Source: Cunninghamia lanceolata (lineage: Eukaryota; Streptophyta; Pinopsida; Cupressales; Cupressaceae). From it: DNA of 64,000 bases. The translations under genes were made by a program, and so were the position numbers. Location: the NCBI GenBank assembly GCA_027924645.1, contig BSBN01000297.1, forward strand, positions 1,736,001-1,800,000, written 5' to 3'. The notes beneath the pieces are model-generated. The model was given only the letters and a program-made list of their open reading frames with translations, was not told the DNA's origin and ran no database searches. Below, one piece after another: positions 1 to 9,859 of this stretch. Position 1 is the stretch's first letter; every line of letters begins with the position of its first letter.

Positions 1-132
1 ACAACTCCACACAGGTTTCTATATTTGTGCACATCGCATTCATCCATGCAAATGATAGTACAGAGGATGACAGAAAGATCATAAGAGTATATTTTCTATA
101 TTAGTGATGATCACACGCATTCTACGGAGTTC

Positions 133-1290
133 ATGCAAGGTTGCTTTCAGGTGTTCTACAATGATTTGGCTAGAAGGGGCATATCGTTCAGTCAGCATAT
201 CATATGGTCGGATAACTGTGTGTCACAATTCAAGAACTCACAGAATTTCTATTGGCTGAGTAGGAGGCATAATTTTACAGTTATTCAGCATATGTGGAAC
301 TTTTGTGAGGCCGGGCATGGAAAGGGGGAGCATGATGGTGCAGGAGCATGTATCAAAAGAGCCATAGCACGAGAAGAGTTAAAGTATAAAGACAATGCAA
401 AGTTAACAGATGTAAAATTGATTGTCGAGTGGTGTAATGCTTCCATGGGTCCAGGTAATGAAGGTAAGTCTTCAGTTCATAGATTTTTTTGGTTGATGGA
501 TGATACTAACATTGCACCATATGAGGACTGTTGTACATTGACAAGATCAAATGAGATGCACTCTTTCAGAAGCTCAATTGCAGGTTCATGGAGTATCCAT
601 ACGTGAAAGGTGTCATGCTTTTGTTCTTCTTGTACAATTCAAGCCTGGGATGAGTGCGAGTCAAAGGAGTGGGTTGACGAATGGCAGTTAAGTTATCTTA
701 GCCCACTTGACACGTATCGATCCCCGATGGCACTAAAACTAACACAATTGGAATCATCAGTTGACTTTGACCACATATCAGATCTAGTTCAACCAGGTAA
801 TATATCTATTTGCATAGTTTTTGAAATTCCTAATGTCATCTTACTTTGTAGTGTTTTTGTAATGTTGACTAATTTCATCTAATTTGCTACACATATCAAT
901 GTAGGGCACGTATATGCAGTTATTACAGCTGAAGGTAATGAAGAGGGAACAGATTATTACTTATGTCATTGTGTTGAGGCCAAAAAGAAATTGGAGGCCC
1001 CAGTTACAGATGGAGAAAACATCGAATACCCTACAGGCTCAGTGGTTATTACTAGAACATGGCTTAGAAGGTACCCACATAAGAGTGTTACTGTTTGGCT
1101 GTTTCAAGACTTTGACACGCATCGGAAGATTCTTCATTACTCAAACCTTGTCATGGCATCCAATGTTCATTTGATACAGTATCGAGGTAGACCTTTGAAC
1201 AAAATCTTGTGGAAGGTGTGTGAGTCTAACCATGAAGCAATACTTGACACAATAAAGAGTAGAGCAGACCCGGATGGTTCATTGGATTAA
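133..1290 (+). pseudogene. Decayed transposase-like gene fragment with one intron
   Basis: Exon 1 (133 to about 797) reads through one in-frame TGA at 604. It contains an acidic SDNC-x3-FKN motif followed by a GHGKGEHDGAGACIKRA motif. I recall this SDxx-SQFKN / HGKGxxDGxG pair from a poorly described transposase-like protein group seen mainly in animal genomes; that recollection cannot be checked here. Just before the first intron there is a Cys-rich piece (CFCSSC). A GT-AG intron (about 797 to 904) joins it to exon 2, which runs to the TAA at 1288 with HVYAVITAEG near its start and a LIQYRG motif near its end. The N-terminal part must lie left of the window or be lost. Sequence near 560-620 looks shifted between frames, so I call it broken. 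I am fairly sure it was coding and less sure of the family. Confidence 0.55.
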
Positions 1291-1650
1291 TTTGTAAGTA
1301 TTCACATTGATTTTGTAAAGTCATCTTACATTGAGTTGTAAGTATGCACATTAATTTGTAAGGTTTGTCTTTTTTATTTCTTGCTGCACTTTTACACATA
1401 TACACATTTTTACATCATCATGTTATACTTCATGGGGTTAGACCTAGGTTGTCATGCCTCCAAGAGGGGTCAAAAGATGAAATTTTATTTTGATTGAGTC
1501 AATTGTATGTAATAAGGTCTTCTAAGACCATTTCATTTCTTTTTAAGTCACTTTGAGTCATTTGGGGTCAGTTTGAGTCTTTGAGTCCTATTGCAAAAAA
1601 ATGTCAATGTTGTCAAGTTGCACAAAGCAACTTTTGCATTTTTCGTGTCC
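1291..1650. other. AT-rich spacer without a recognisable gene
   Basis: The stretch follows the TAA that ends the transposase-like relic. It is rich in T-runs and has the short repetition TTTGAGTCA/TTTGGGTCA near 1550-1590. I see no open frame with family resemblance. Confidence 0.5.
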
Positions 1651-3145
1651 TGCTCCTGATGTGACCAAACTAATAGTTCCAACATGTCTAGATGGGTACG
1701 TTTAGGCTAGGCATGGTCCTTTTTTTCACCCAAACATGTCGAAACAGTCTGAGCTACATTGTACCGACGATATCCCTAAAGAGTCCAAAGTGCAAAAAGG
1801 CAGCAATCTTTGACGAGATGTTACTCGAAAACTGTGTCCCTTAAAAACATTTTTTCTAAGGCAACACGATCACATAGAGTGCCTCTACAATAACCTTGCT
1901 CTATTTTTTATATTTCTAAGGCATTTGCCCGTGGTGAAAGGTTTTCTGCTGCCCTAAAAATCGTCAGGAGGCAGTGTAAAGTTGCAAAGGGGTGTAACTT
2001 TCGTCTTGCTCCTGATGCGACCAAACTGACTATTCCAACGCATCTGAATGGGTACATTTACGCTAGGCATGGTCCTATTTTTCACCCAAAAATGTCAAAA
2101 CAGTCCAAGCTACATTGTACCGACGATATCCCTGAAGAGTCCAAAGTGCAAAAAGGAAGCAATCTTTGACGAGATGTTACTTGAAAACTATGTCACTTAG
2201 AAACATTCCATCTGAGGTAACATGATCACATACAGTGCCTCTACAATAACCTCTCTCATTTTTTTATATCTTTGAGGCATTTGCCTATGGTGAAAGGTTT
2301 TCTGCTACCCCAAAAATCGTTAGAAGGAGGCAATGTAAAGTTGCAAAGGGGTGTCACTTTCGTCCTGCTCCTGATGTGACCAAACTGACTGTTCCAAAGC
2401 GTTTGGATGGGTACATTTATGGTAGGTATGGTCCTTTTTTACCCAAACATGTCGAAACAGTCTGATCTACATTGTGCTGACGATATCCCTGAAGAGTCCA
2501 AAATGCAAAAAGGCAGCAATCTTTGATGAGATGTTACTCAAAAACTTTCACTTAGAAACATTCTGTCTAAAGCAACATGATCACGTAGAGTGCCTCTACA
2601 ATAACCTCTCTCAGTTTTTTATATCTCTAAGGCATTTGCCCATGGTGAAAGGTTTTTTCCTGCCCCAAAAATCGTCAAGAGACAGTGTAAAGTTGCAAAG
2701 GGGTGTAACTTTCATCCTGCTCCTAATGCGACCAAACTGATAGTTCCAACGCATCCGGATGGGTACATTTAGGCTAGGCATGGTCCTGTTTTTCACCCAA
2801 ACATGTCAAAACAGTCCGAGCTACATTGTACCGACTATATCCCTGAAGAGTCCAAAGTGCAAAAAGGCAGCAATCTTTGACGAGATGTTACTCAAAAACT
2901 GTGTCACTTAGAAACATTCCATCTAAGGCAACATGATCACGTAGAGTGCCTCTACAATAACCTCTCTTGGTTTTTTATATCTCTGAGGCAACATGATCAC
3001 ATAGAGTGCCTCTACAATAACCTCTCCCAATTTTTTATATCTCTAAGGCATTTGCCCATGGTGAAAGGTTTTCTGCTGCCCCAAAAATCGTCAAAAAGAG
3101 GCAGTGTAAAGTTGCAAAGGGGTGTAACTTTCATCCTACTCCATG
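1651..3145. repeat. Tandem satellite, about 355 bp unit, four copies
   Basis: The landmark TGCTCCTGATG recurs at 1651, 2008 and 2366, with variants at 2719 (TGCTCCTAATG) and about 3137 (TACTCC). This gives spacings of 357, 358, 353 and 418 bp. Each unit holds the same ordered landmarks: GGTACATTTA, CACCCAAACATGTC, CATTGTACCGACGATATCCC, CAAAAAGGCAGCAATC and GGTGTAACTTTC. The longer fourth unit is explained by an internal duplication of about 60 bp around 2930-3050, containing GCCTCTACAATAACCTCTC twice. Copies differ by scattered substitutions, so the array is not recent. Short open frames in it on both strands are by-products of the repeat. Confidence 0.9.
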
Positions 3146-3149
3146 GCAC

Positions 3150-4070
3150 AAGTTTTGATTTGATTTCCTCCAAGGCGCCAATGTGAGGTTGTTTTGATGG
3201 CAAAGGGCGCCTTGATTCATGATGTTGAATCTCCTTCCTCCTAGGTGCCAAAATGGATAGTTTAGACAAGAAAAGGCACCTTAGTATACTTAGCTTATTT
3301 CTTGGCAATTTGATGGCTTCAATCACTTGTTCAAACCTATAGGAGACCATTTTACACTTAGGCGCTAGATCTTAGGATTTAGAACATCTTCCTTCAAGGC
3401 GCCAAAATGAGGTTATTTAGACACAAAAGTGCGCCTCCATACAAGATGCTTATTCTCCTTCCACTTAGGCACTCATTCATGATGTTCCAAGTGACAATAG
3501 GCACCTAGACTTCCTTTGGTAAGATTTAGTCATTTTGAAGGTTCTAACACTAGGCGCTATAGTTGGAAGTGATTTGAAGTTCATTTTTCTCTAGGCGCCC
3601 AAAATGGATGGTGGAGACAAGAAAAGGCGCCTAGGCTTCTTTTGATGATTTTCAAAGTCTTCCTAAGCTATATTATGTTATATTGACCCTTAGGCGCAAA
3701 TGGATGATCTAGGATGACTCTAGGCGCATATCCAAGGTGATATCTTTCTAGGCGCAATCTTCACTAAGTTTAGACTTCACTTTACATCAAGGCGCCAAAA
3801 TGGATAGTTTAGAGAGAGGCAAAAATGTGCCTAGAGGTATGATGCTCAATTTGATGTGTTTGATCAACTTTGATAATCAAGATGAAATGCCTCCCTTAAG
3901 GCACCCTCCTTTATACTTTGAAACATCCTTTCAATATCAAGGCACAATTTTGAGGTTGTTTGGATGATGAAAGGTGCCTTGAGTTCTAGGCAGAGTTTTG
4001 AGGTTGTGCAAGTAGAGAAATATGCCTAAGGTCTTAAAGCAATTTGCGCCTAAAACTAAAAATCTCTGAG
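3150..4070. repeat. GGCGCC-rich degenerate repeat tract
   Basis: A motif of the form AAGGCGCCAAAATGGAT, about 20-30 nt of spacer, then AAAAGGCGCCTT recurs in varied forms near 3171-3215, 3237-3283, 3395-3445, 3590-3632, 3781-3833 and 3935-3985. Single GGCGC cores also lie between these. Both hexamers of a pair are self-complementary, and the flanks make each pair a spaced inverted repeat. The spacing is not constant, so this is a degenerate minisatellite rather than a clean array. No coding frame is supported. Confidence 0.7.
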
Positions 4071-4769
4071 GTATGACTTATGGAAGCCTATAGCCCCAAT
4101 GTTATGTTGCATACTAAAATTAGCTAAGACTCAATGTAATCTCATAACCTCGCCTTATATGCAAGAGGAATTACATTTAATAACCACAATGGTCATCAGG
4201 TGTTCATAAGCATATGATTTTGACTATCTTATTCAAAACAACAAACATACTCTTTGCATCCCAATATGGTATAATAACAAGAAATTAAGAAATATTTTCA
4301 ATTGACCAACTCATAAAGAATATGGATCACCATACTCATTTGAATATTTTCAATTGAGCAACTCATAAAGAATATTAATATTTTCTGTTCAACATGATGA
4401 TTCATTTTTTTTTTTAAATACAACTTCTATCTTTTAGTTCCAAAATGAGGTTTAGGTGATACTTGAATAACAATAGCTAGCTTATTGGATCAACAAACAT
4501 CCTATATAATACAATTGGACTTTAAATATTTGAAGTAGCCATCTACAAATATCCATTCAAACATAGATTTATAATGCAAGTATGGACGCCATCAATAATA
4601 AAGATTTGTATTAACCAAATATCCATATAGGCATACATCAATATCTGTCAATATAAGTATAACATATATACAAAATAGCCATATAGGCATACAATGTCAA
4701 CTATATGCAATACAAAATATATGTCCACAAATGCCATATAGGCATACAACAAAAGAACACAATAAAAAA
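4071..4769. other. AT-rich non-coding stretch
   Basis: AT-rich sequence with a duplicated phrase (ATTTTCAATTGA(C/G)CAACTCATAAAGAATAT near 4291-4320 and 4345-4375) and several copies of CATATAGGCATACA between 4620 and 4750. It may include the 3' UTR and downstream region of the minus-strand gene ending at 4770. No gene is seen. Confidence 0.5.
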
Positions 4770-6838
4770 TCATTCCCCTCTGGCTGGTGAAGAGAATAGA
4801 TCATAGGTAGCCTTTGATCTTCTAGGGGATGGAGACGTGCATGTGGGTGGTCTACTACGAACCCGAGGGCTACTCCTCCTATTTAGTTCTTCCTGCATCT
4901 TTAGCTGTTACAATAAAAAGTATAGACATTAATATATAGAAATTACATGTTATAAAAAATAAAATATTTAACAAAATAATCACTTACCGCTACCATATAA
5001 TCTGTCTCCTCACTTGCCTCAATAGCAGGAATAGGCCGTGGTGATGTCATGTCCTATAGAAACCATCCAGATAGAAATTAAACTTCAAATCAATAATCTT
5101 TTGATTTTTCAAAAATAAACAACTATAACAATGAATGTAAATTGAAATTTACTAATCTACCTCATACCCCTATCAATGCCATGGAGTTATGAATCGCAGA
5201 GGTCACACCATGCTCCATTGCCCTATGAACATCGGGAGGTGTCTCCACAGCCTGCTTCATCTGGAAATAAAACAACATTATTCAATTACAAAAACTATAA
5301 TAGTGATGCAAATCATGGCTCCTAACATACACACACATTCATCTAAACATTGAAGTACACACAATAAAGCACACAAGTCACATACAAAAATCTAGTAAGT
5401 ACAATTCATTCATTAAACTAGTTATTTTATTACCTTCGTGAAGCTTTGAAGTCCACCACCACTAGCAGGTGTTACCATGAAATCTCCAATATTAACCTAT
5501 TCAACATCCAAAATTAGATATTAGAATACCATTCATATAACGATGCTATTCACATGTAATATTTATAATTATTTACTAGTTACATACCCCGACAGTAGAT
5601 GATCTAGTGTAATATGCAGGTGGAGAACCACTGAAAACTGCATCAACGCTATGACCCTAAAATTTTATTAAAATCATCAAACTAAATTAGTTAATCTTGC
5701 ATTTCAAAAATGAAATTTAATAAATTAAATTCAATAAACTTGCTAATATTTACCTGAGTATCAAGGCTGAAAGTCTCACTCAGGAGGGTATCTATCATCA
5801 CCATCTACTCAGCTGCAGATGTAGCTTGTGCACCTGCGTCCTGACTATCCATGGGGTCATAACCACAGGTTGACCCACAAGTCTGACAAGCATGGGGTGG
5901 GACCCTACTCCTTGCACTATCTCCCAACCCACTCTATGCTGCAGGACTGGCATGCTTTATGATGCTCTGGGTCAAGGTACTAATGGACTGAAGTGTATCG
6001 ACCTCAACACTCTCCTTCACAATGGAAGGGATAGAAACATGCTCACGGGCTGGTCTGTTGATTACTCGTCTCACTGCCCGCTGTGGGTCAACACGTGCCC
6101 CTGGTCTATCTTGTGCTGCCCCCCACCTCTACCCTAGAAGTCCCGCATATCAAAATAGTTTGGCACTTTATTGAGGACAAACTCGCAGTAGAGTTTCCTC
6201 AAAAAGTATTGCGGGACCTCATTATTATTGCATGGAGGATGGTCAAAAACCATCCACCACCTCTGCCCAAAATTGTCCCTTATCACTTGGTTGTTGCACC
6301 AATGGATAGGGAACCTCTTGCATGTAATGGGTGGAGGTTGATTTGTTTGTGGGTTTGTGAAAATTGAACACAAGTCTAATTTTGTAATTTGTAATTTTTT
6401 CACATCTTGGTATGACAGCTTGTCTGCATAATAGTCTCTAAACTCTCTCCTCTTATCTGTCCAACTAGATATTTGCTTGCTAATTGAATCTACATTTGAT
6501 AACATAGATTCAAGAGATTCAGCAAACGTGGACCTATGCAAGGTTGAAGTGGAAGGATCTTTCAACCTTGCAATTATATCTTTAATTTCCTTTTTGTTGT
6601 TTTTAATTTGCCCCATTATATTTTCTTGTGTTCCAGGGGCATGTTGAGGAATGGATGGAGGAGGTTGTTGTTCCACAGGATTTTGTGGATTTTGAGGAGG
6701 AGGTGGTGCATTAACATTTCCTGACAATCAACAAAATATACATCAAAAATCAACTCAGACCTACCTATTTAGAAACAAATTCAAACAAAAAAACAAATAA
6801 AACTCACTCCTTTGGCGTGCTTGATGTCATGGTGGCAT
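4770..6838 (-). pseudogene. Unrecognised multi-exon gene, decayed
   Basis: I do not recognise the family. Exons, in transcript order, fit together in phase with GT-AG borders: 6808-6838 (ATG at 6836-6838; GTGAGT donor), about 5754-6720, 5588-5656, 5434-5496, 5168-5260, 4988-5053 and 4770-4904 (TGA). The long second exon starts with a Pro/Gln-rich stretch, then a probable helical region, then a conserved-looking block with GQRWWMVFDHPP. The C-terminus is Arg/Ser/Pro-rich (RSSPRVRSRPP). It is broken by TGA at 6827-6829 (fourth codon), TAG at 6134 plus a frame change beside a G-run, and TAGs at 5934 and 5805. All downstream splice sites are intact. The product may be the second protein of a DNA transposon or a lineage-specific host protein; neither is shown. 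A repeated element lies upstream at 6988-7051. Confidence 0.65.
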
Positions 6839-6987
6839 TTTGGTGACGAATCGATAAGGTTTTGGTGTTGAATTGACTTTTCCAAAACGCGAGCGCGCTT
6901 CCTAGGGTTTGTAGGCCGCGGGGATAGAGGAGAAAAAAGAAATGAAATGAGATGAAAAGCTTTTTTTTTAATTTATAATAAATCATA

Positions 6988-7051
6988 ACGCGCTCGTGTT
7001 ATGATGCGCTTGTGTTATGACGTGCTCGTGTTATGACGCGCTCGCGTTATG
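6988..7051 (-). promoter_or_regulatory. Four 16-bp direct repeats upstream of the 4770-6838 gene
   Basis: Four contiguous 16-bp units (plus-strand forms ACGCGCTCGTGTTATG, ATGCGCTTGTGTTATG, ACGTGCTCGTGTTATG, ACGCGCTCGCGTTATG) occupy 6988-7003, 7004-7019, 7020-7035 and 7036-7051. On the gene's strand they lie about 150 bp upstream of the likely ATG. An AT-rich TATAAAT-like stretch (about 6970-6980) lies between. The arrangement resembles an upstream activator array, but a regulatory role is inferred from position only. Confidence 0.5.
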
Positions 7052-7089
7052 GTTTGGTTTTGATGAGCCTTAGGCTCGTCATTACCAAA

Positions 7090-7111
7090 GCATAACGCAA
7101 GCGCGTTATGC
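7090..7111. repeat. Perfect 9-bp-arm palindrome related to the 16-bp repeats
   Basis: GCATAACGC at 7090-7098 and GCGTTATGC at 7103-7111 are exact inverted copies around a 4-bp centre. The arm shares the GCGTTATG core of the neighbouring 16-bp units, so it may be a bidirectional version of the same binding site or a remnant of the array. Confidence 0.6.
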
Positions 7112-7129
7112 ATTAAATTTTTTTGAAAT

Positions 7130-7521
7130 CAATTTGGCCACTTTTTGGTCCCCCATCTTTTTGCACTTACCCCCCCTCCGGTTCTGAATTAAGGTGCACT
7201 GATGTGCATCAGTCCAGTGGATCTCACAGTCATATCTTGTGATCTGGATTGATGATAGGAAGCTACTACTCAGGGGGAGCGGTCTGTATGATTCTGATTG
7301 ATGCAAGTATGTGCCCTTTTCCATTGATGTCAAAGGGGGAGAGAAGACATATGAAAAACAAAGTGGTTGTTGATCAAAGGGGGAGCAATAAAGAAAGAGA
7401 AGACATATGAATGATTGTTGTTGATAGGGGGAGCTATGTCAGTTAGTGAGGAGAAGTTTTGTCTTGATGGTTAAAATAGTTTTTCACATCATATGTTGCC
7501 ATCAATGAAAAAGGGGGAGAT
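7130..7521 (+). mobile_element. 3' internal end of a Sirevirus-like copia element with multiple polypurine tracts
   Basis: The sequence has repeated AGGGGGAG purine tracts at about 7270, 7333, 7378, 7426 and 7512. The last lies directly against the TG of the LTR at 7522. Multiple polypurine tracts before the 3' LTR are a known hallmark of the Sirevirus branch of Ty1/copia. No gag or pol remains upstream, so the element is truncated or fused to other DNA near 7120. Confidence 0.65.
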
Positions 7522-8920
7522 TGTTGCAAGTATGGGCCTAACCAGTGTTGTCATTGATGTCAACATACTCCTATTGTATTGATGTCAAGGATTGGATGAG
7601 CTGTGTGCTAAGGATATTGAGAAAATTAGTCCTATTAGAAACAGAAAAGAACAGTGAAGACAGTGAAGCTCTATGAAGTGAAGATTCAAGCTAAGATGAA
7701 GATCAGAGAATGCACATCAAAGGGTTTTTAGATATGTGTCTAAAGATAATCCAGTCAAGATTTGAGAGGTTCGCATTAAGATTTGGAGAAGTTATGGCTA
7801 TATGAGTAAAACTAGTTCTGGCAGATGTTCAGAGGTGACAGAGTGACACAAATAGGTCCGATGAGATCTAGAAATGCAATATCATGTTCTATGGATTTGG
7901 TGGAGTGTTTAGGAAGCCAATGTGAATTGACAACTCAATTGGTTCGTGGTCTGGAGGTCTGCAAGCATTTATTCTAATGTGACAGTGATGACAAAATGTG
8001 TTCTTGAGGTTCCAGATGAAGATGCGAATGATTTCAGTAAGCAAAAGTGGTGTGGATGTTCTTGGTGATTTAGGCAAGCTTGTGGGGGTCTCTAGATTGT
8101 GTCCAGTTCGTGTTGGTGGTCCGCATTGAAGATTGAGCTCGTAATTGAAAATTTACTTCTGTGTGATGATGTTCTTCCTAATCATGGTTGACCAGATGTT
8201 TTACACATCTTGCGGATGATCTTGAAGATGTTCTACAAAGCATGGCATGTTCCTCAAAGAAGATTGAAGTCCCAGATATGTGTGGCTGACAGTGTGGTGA
8301 TTCGCATGAAGTCTTTTGTAATAAGTCAAGTTGTATTTGTGTATATGCTCTGTAATAAAATAAAGTATGTATTGTGCCAACTTTGATGATTATCCCAAAG
8401 TCGATGTCTTGTATAAATAAGAGTTGTGAAGTCATTTCAAAGTATCTGTGTGGAGATGAGAAAGTGATAGAGAGGAGAAGAGCGAAAAGCAGAGCAGAAG
8501 TGTTGAGCTTAAATGGAACTGACTCAAGCATGGTGAAGATGCTAATCTCCAGTTCAAGTATGTAATATTTATTATTCTATAGACAATGTGTCTCCTGTAG
8601 GTAGTGGGCCTCTTGTGAGCAATGTGCTTGGGCAGTGAGCCCTAATTGGCATGTGCCATTTTGTTCTTCTTATTCTTTTAACAGAGAATACAATCTTGGG
8701 TTAGTCACCCTGTGGTTTTTCCCTTAACCGGGTTTTCCCCGTTAAAATCTTGGTGTCATATGTGTTAATGTGTTTCTGCTCTTGAATTAATACATTGTGC
8801 TTCCATGATTGAGTTATTATTATGCTGTTGAAATACAAGAAGGATTTAAGTGTTTAAAGAAAAGAAAGTTTTGAGACAACTGATTCACCCCCCCTCTCAG
8901 TTGTCTGTCTTAAACCAACA
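7522..8920 (+). mobile_element. Copia-type 3' LTR, about 1.4 kb
   Basis: It begins TGTTG right after a polypurine tract and ends CAACA, giving perfect 5-bp terminal inverted repeats. A TATAAATA box at 8412-8419 suits LTR transcription on this strand. The end contains the CACCCCCCCTCTCAGTTGTC stretch familiar from plant copia LTRs. No primer-binding site follows 8920, so this is the 3' copy. No 5' LTR is in view, so a target duplication cannot be tested. Confidence 0.75.
8412..8419 (+). promoter_or_regulatory. TATA box of the copia LTR
   Basis: TATAAATA lies about 890 bp into the LTR and on the element's sense strand. The position suits a U3/R boundary shortly downstream. Confidence 0.5.
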
Positions 8921-9846
8921 CACTATTATTTCTTCATCTTACATCATCAGGAGCCATAATACCTATTTAATGTCTTGTCTAATAGAAGACTTTTAAGGTA
9001 TGATGCCTCTTTAAACTTCATCATGATTACATTTCAAGATAAGGGAACAATTTTGGTCCTTGATTATGATCCTATTCTGGGTTATTTTATTTTAGTTCAT
9101 TAAGAACTTGTTAAGGAAGTTTAAAATAATATATATTCATTTTCAAATAGTACTTGAAATATCACTTATACACAATATCACATGAGTTGTTCTTCTAGTT
9201 GTAGCATACCGTAATAGGAATTTATGTAGATATCATTTTAAGACTTCGGTAAGAAATTTTCTCATGAAAGATAAAAAGTGCATTTGTTTAAAGTAGTTGC
9301 TTTAGTTAAAAATAAATGCTTTGATTTATTAGTACAAATTGTATATTTAAATAATGATAAATACATTTTATACATTTAGTTACATTAAGATAAGGATATA
9401 CATATAAGCTTGATCTTTATTTTATTTAGAATAGATAATATGTATTCATATATAGAAAGAAAATAATTAAACTCTATATATTCTTTAGTTTTTTTGGTTT
9501 TATCAGGCTTTCAATCTGCTTTATGGATTTGCATGGGATGGGTTAAGGAGATTTGATTTCTTTATTTTGTTTTAAAATCGTAAATAGATTATATATACAT
9601 ATTAAGAAATAAATAATCGATATAGTATAAAGTTTGATTTATCTGTGCTTTATGGAGGGTAAAAATTCTCCCAAAGGAAACGTTTTCATGCAGAACAACT
9701 CTTCATATTTTTTGGGGGGCATCTAAGGGAAATTCTAAGCGGGCACTGTGGAAAAACAAGGCAAAAAGGAATCGGGTCAAGCTATGGGTTTCAATCATTC
9801 CCCGACTATTGTATTTGCAAGAAGACCAGGTATGTTTTAATAGTGT
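8921..9846. other. AT-rich spacer; possible lone exon near its right end
   Basis: Mostly AT-rich. At about 9740-9830 a plus-strand reading is open, without stops, up to a GTATGT donor-like site, but I do not recognise the encoded peptide. It is the pre-insertion site of the LINE that follows. Confidence 0.35.
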
Positions 9847-9859
9847 ATTCGGCAAACTT
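9847..9859. repeat. LINE target-site duplication, 3' copy
   Basis: ATTCGGCAAACTT here matches ATTCGGCAATCTT at 14397-14409 with one mismatch. The pair brackets the LINE exactly, with the poly-A tail (a T-run on this strand) starting next to it. Confidence 0.85.

Noticed and set aside
2474..3350. Short ORFs on both strands in the 355-bp satellite
   Set aside because: They recur with the repeat unit, overlap on both strands and resemble no protein.
9740..9832. Possible exon ending at GTATGT before the LINE
   Set aside because: Open and with a donor-like end, but too short and unrecognised to call as a gene.
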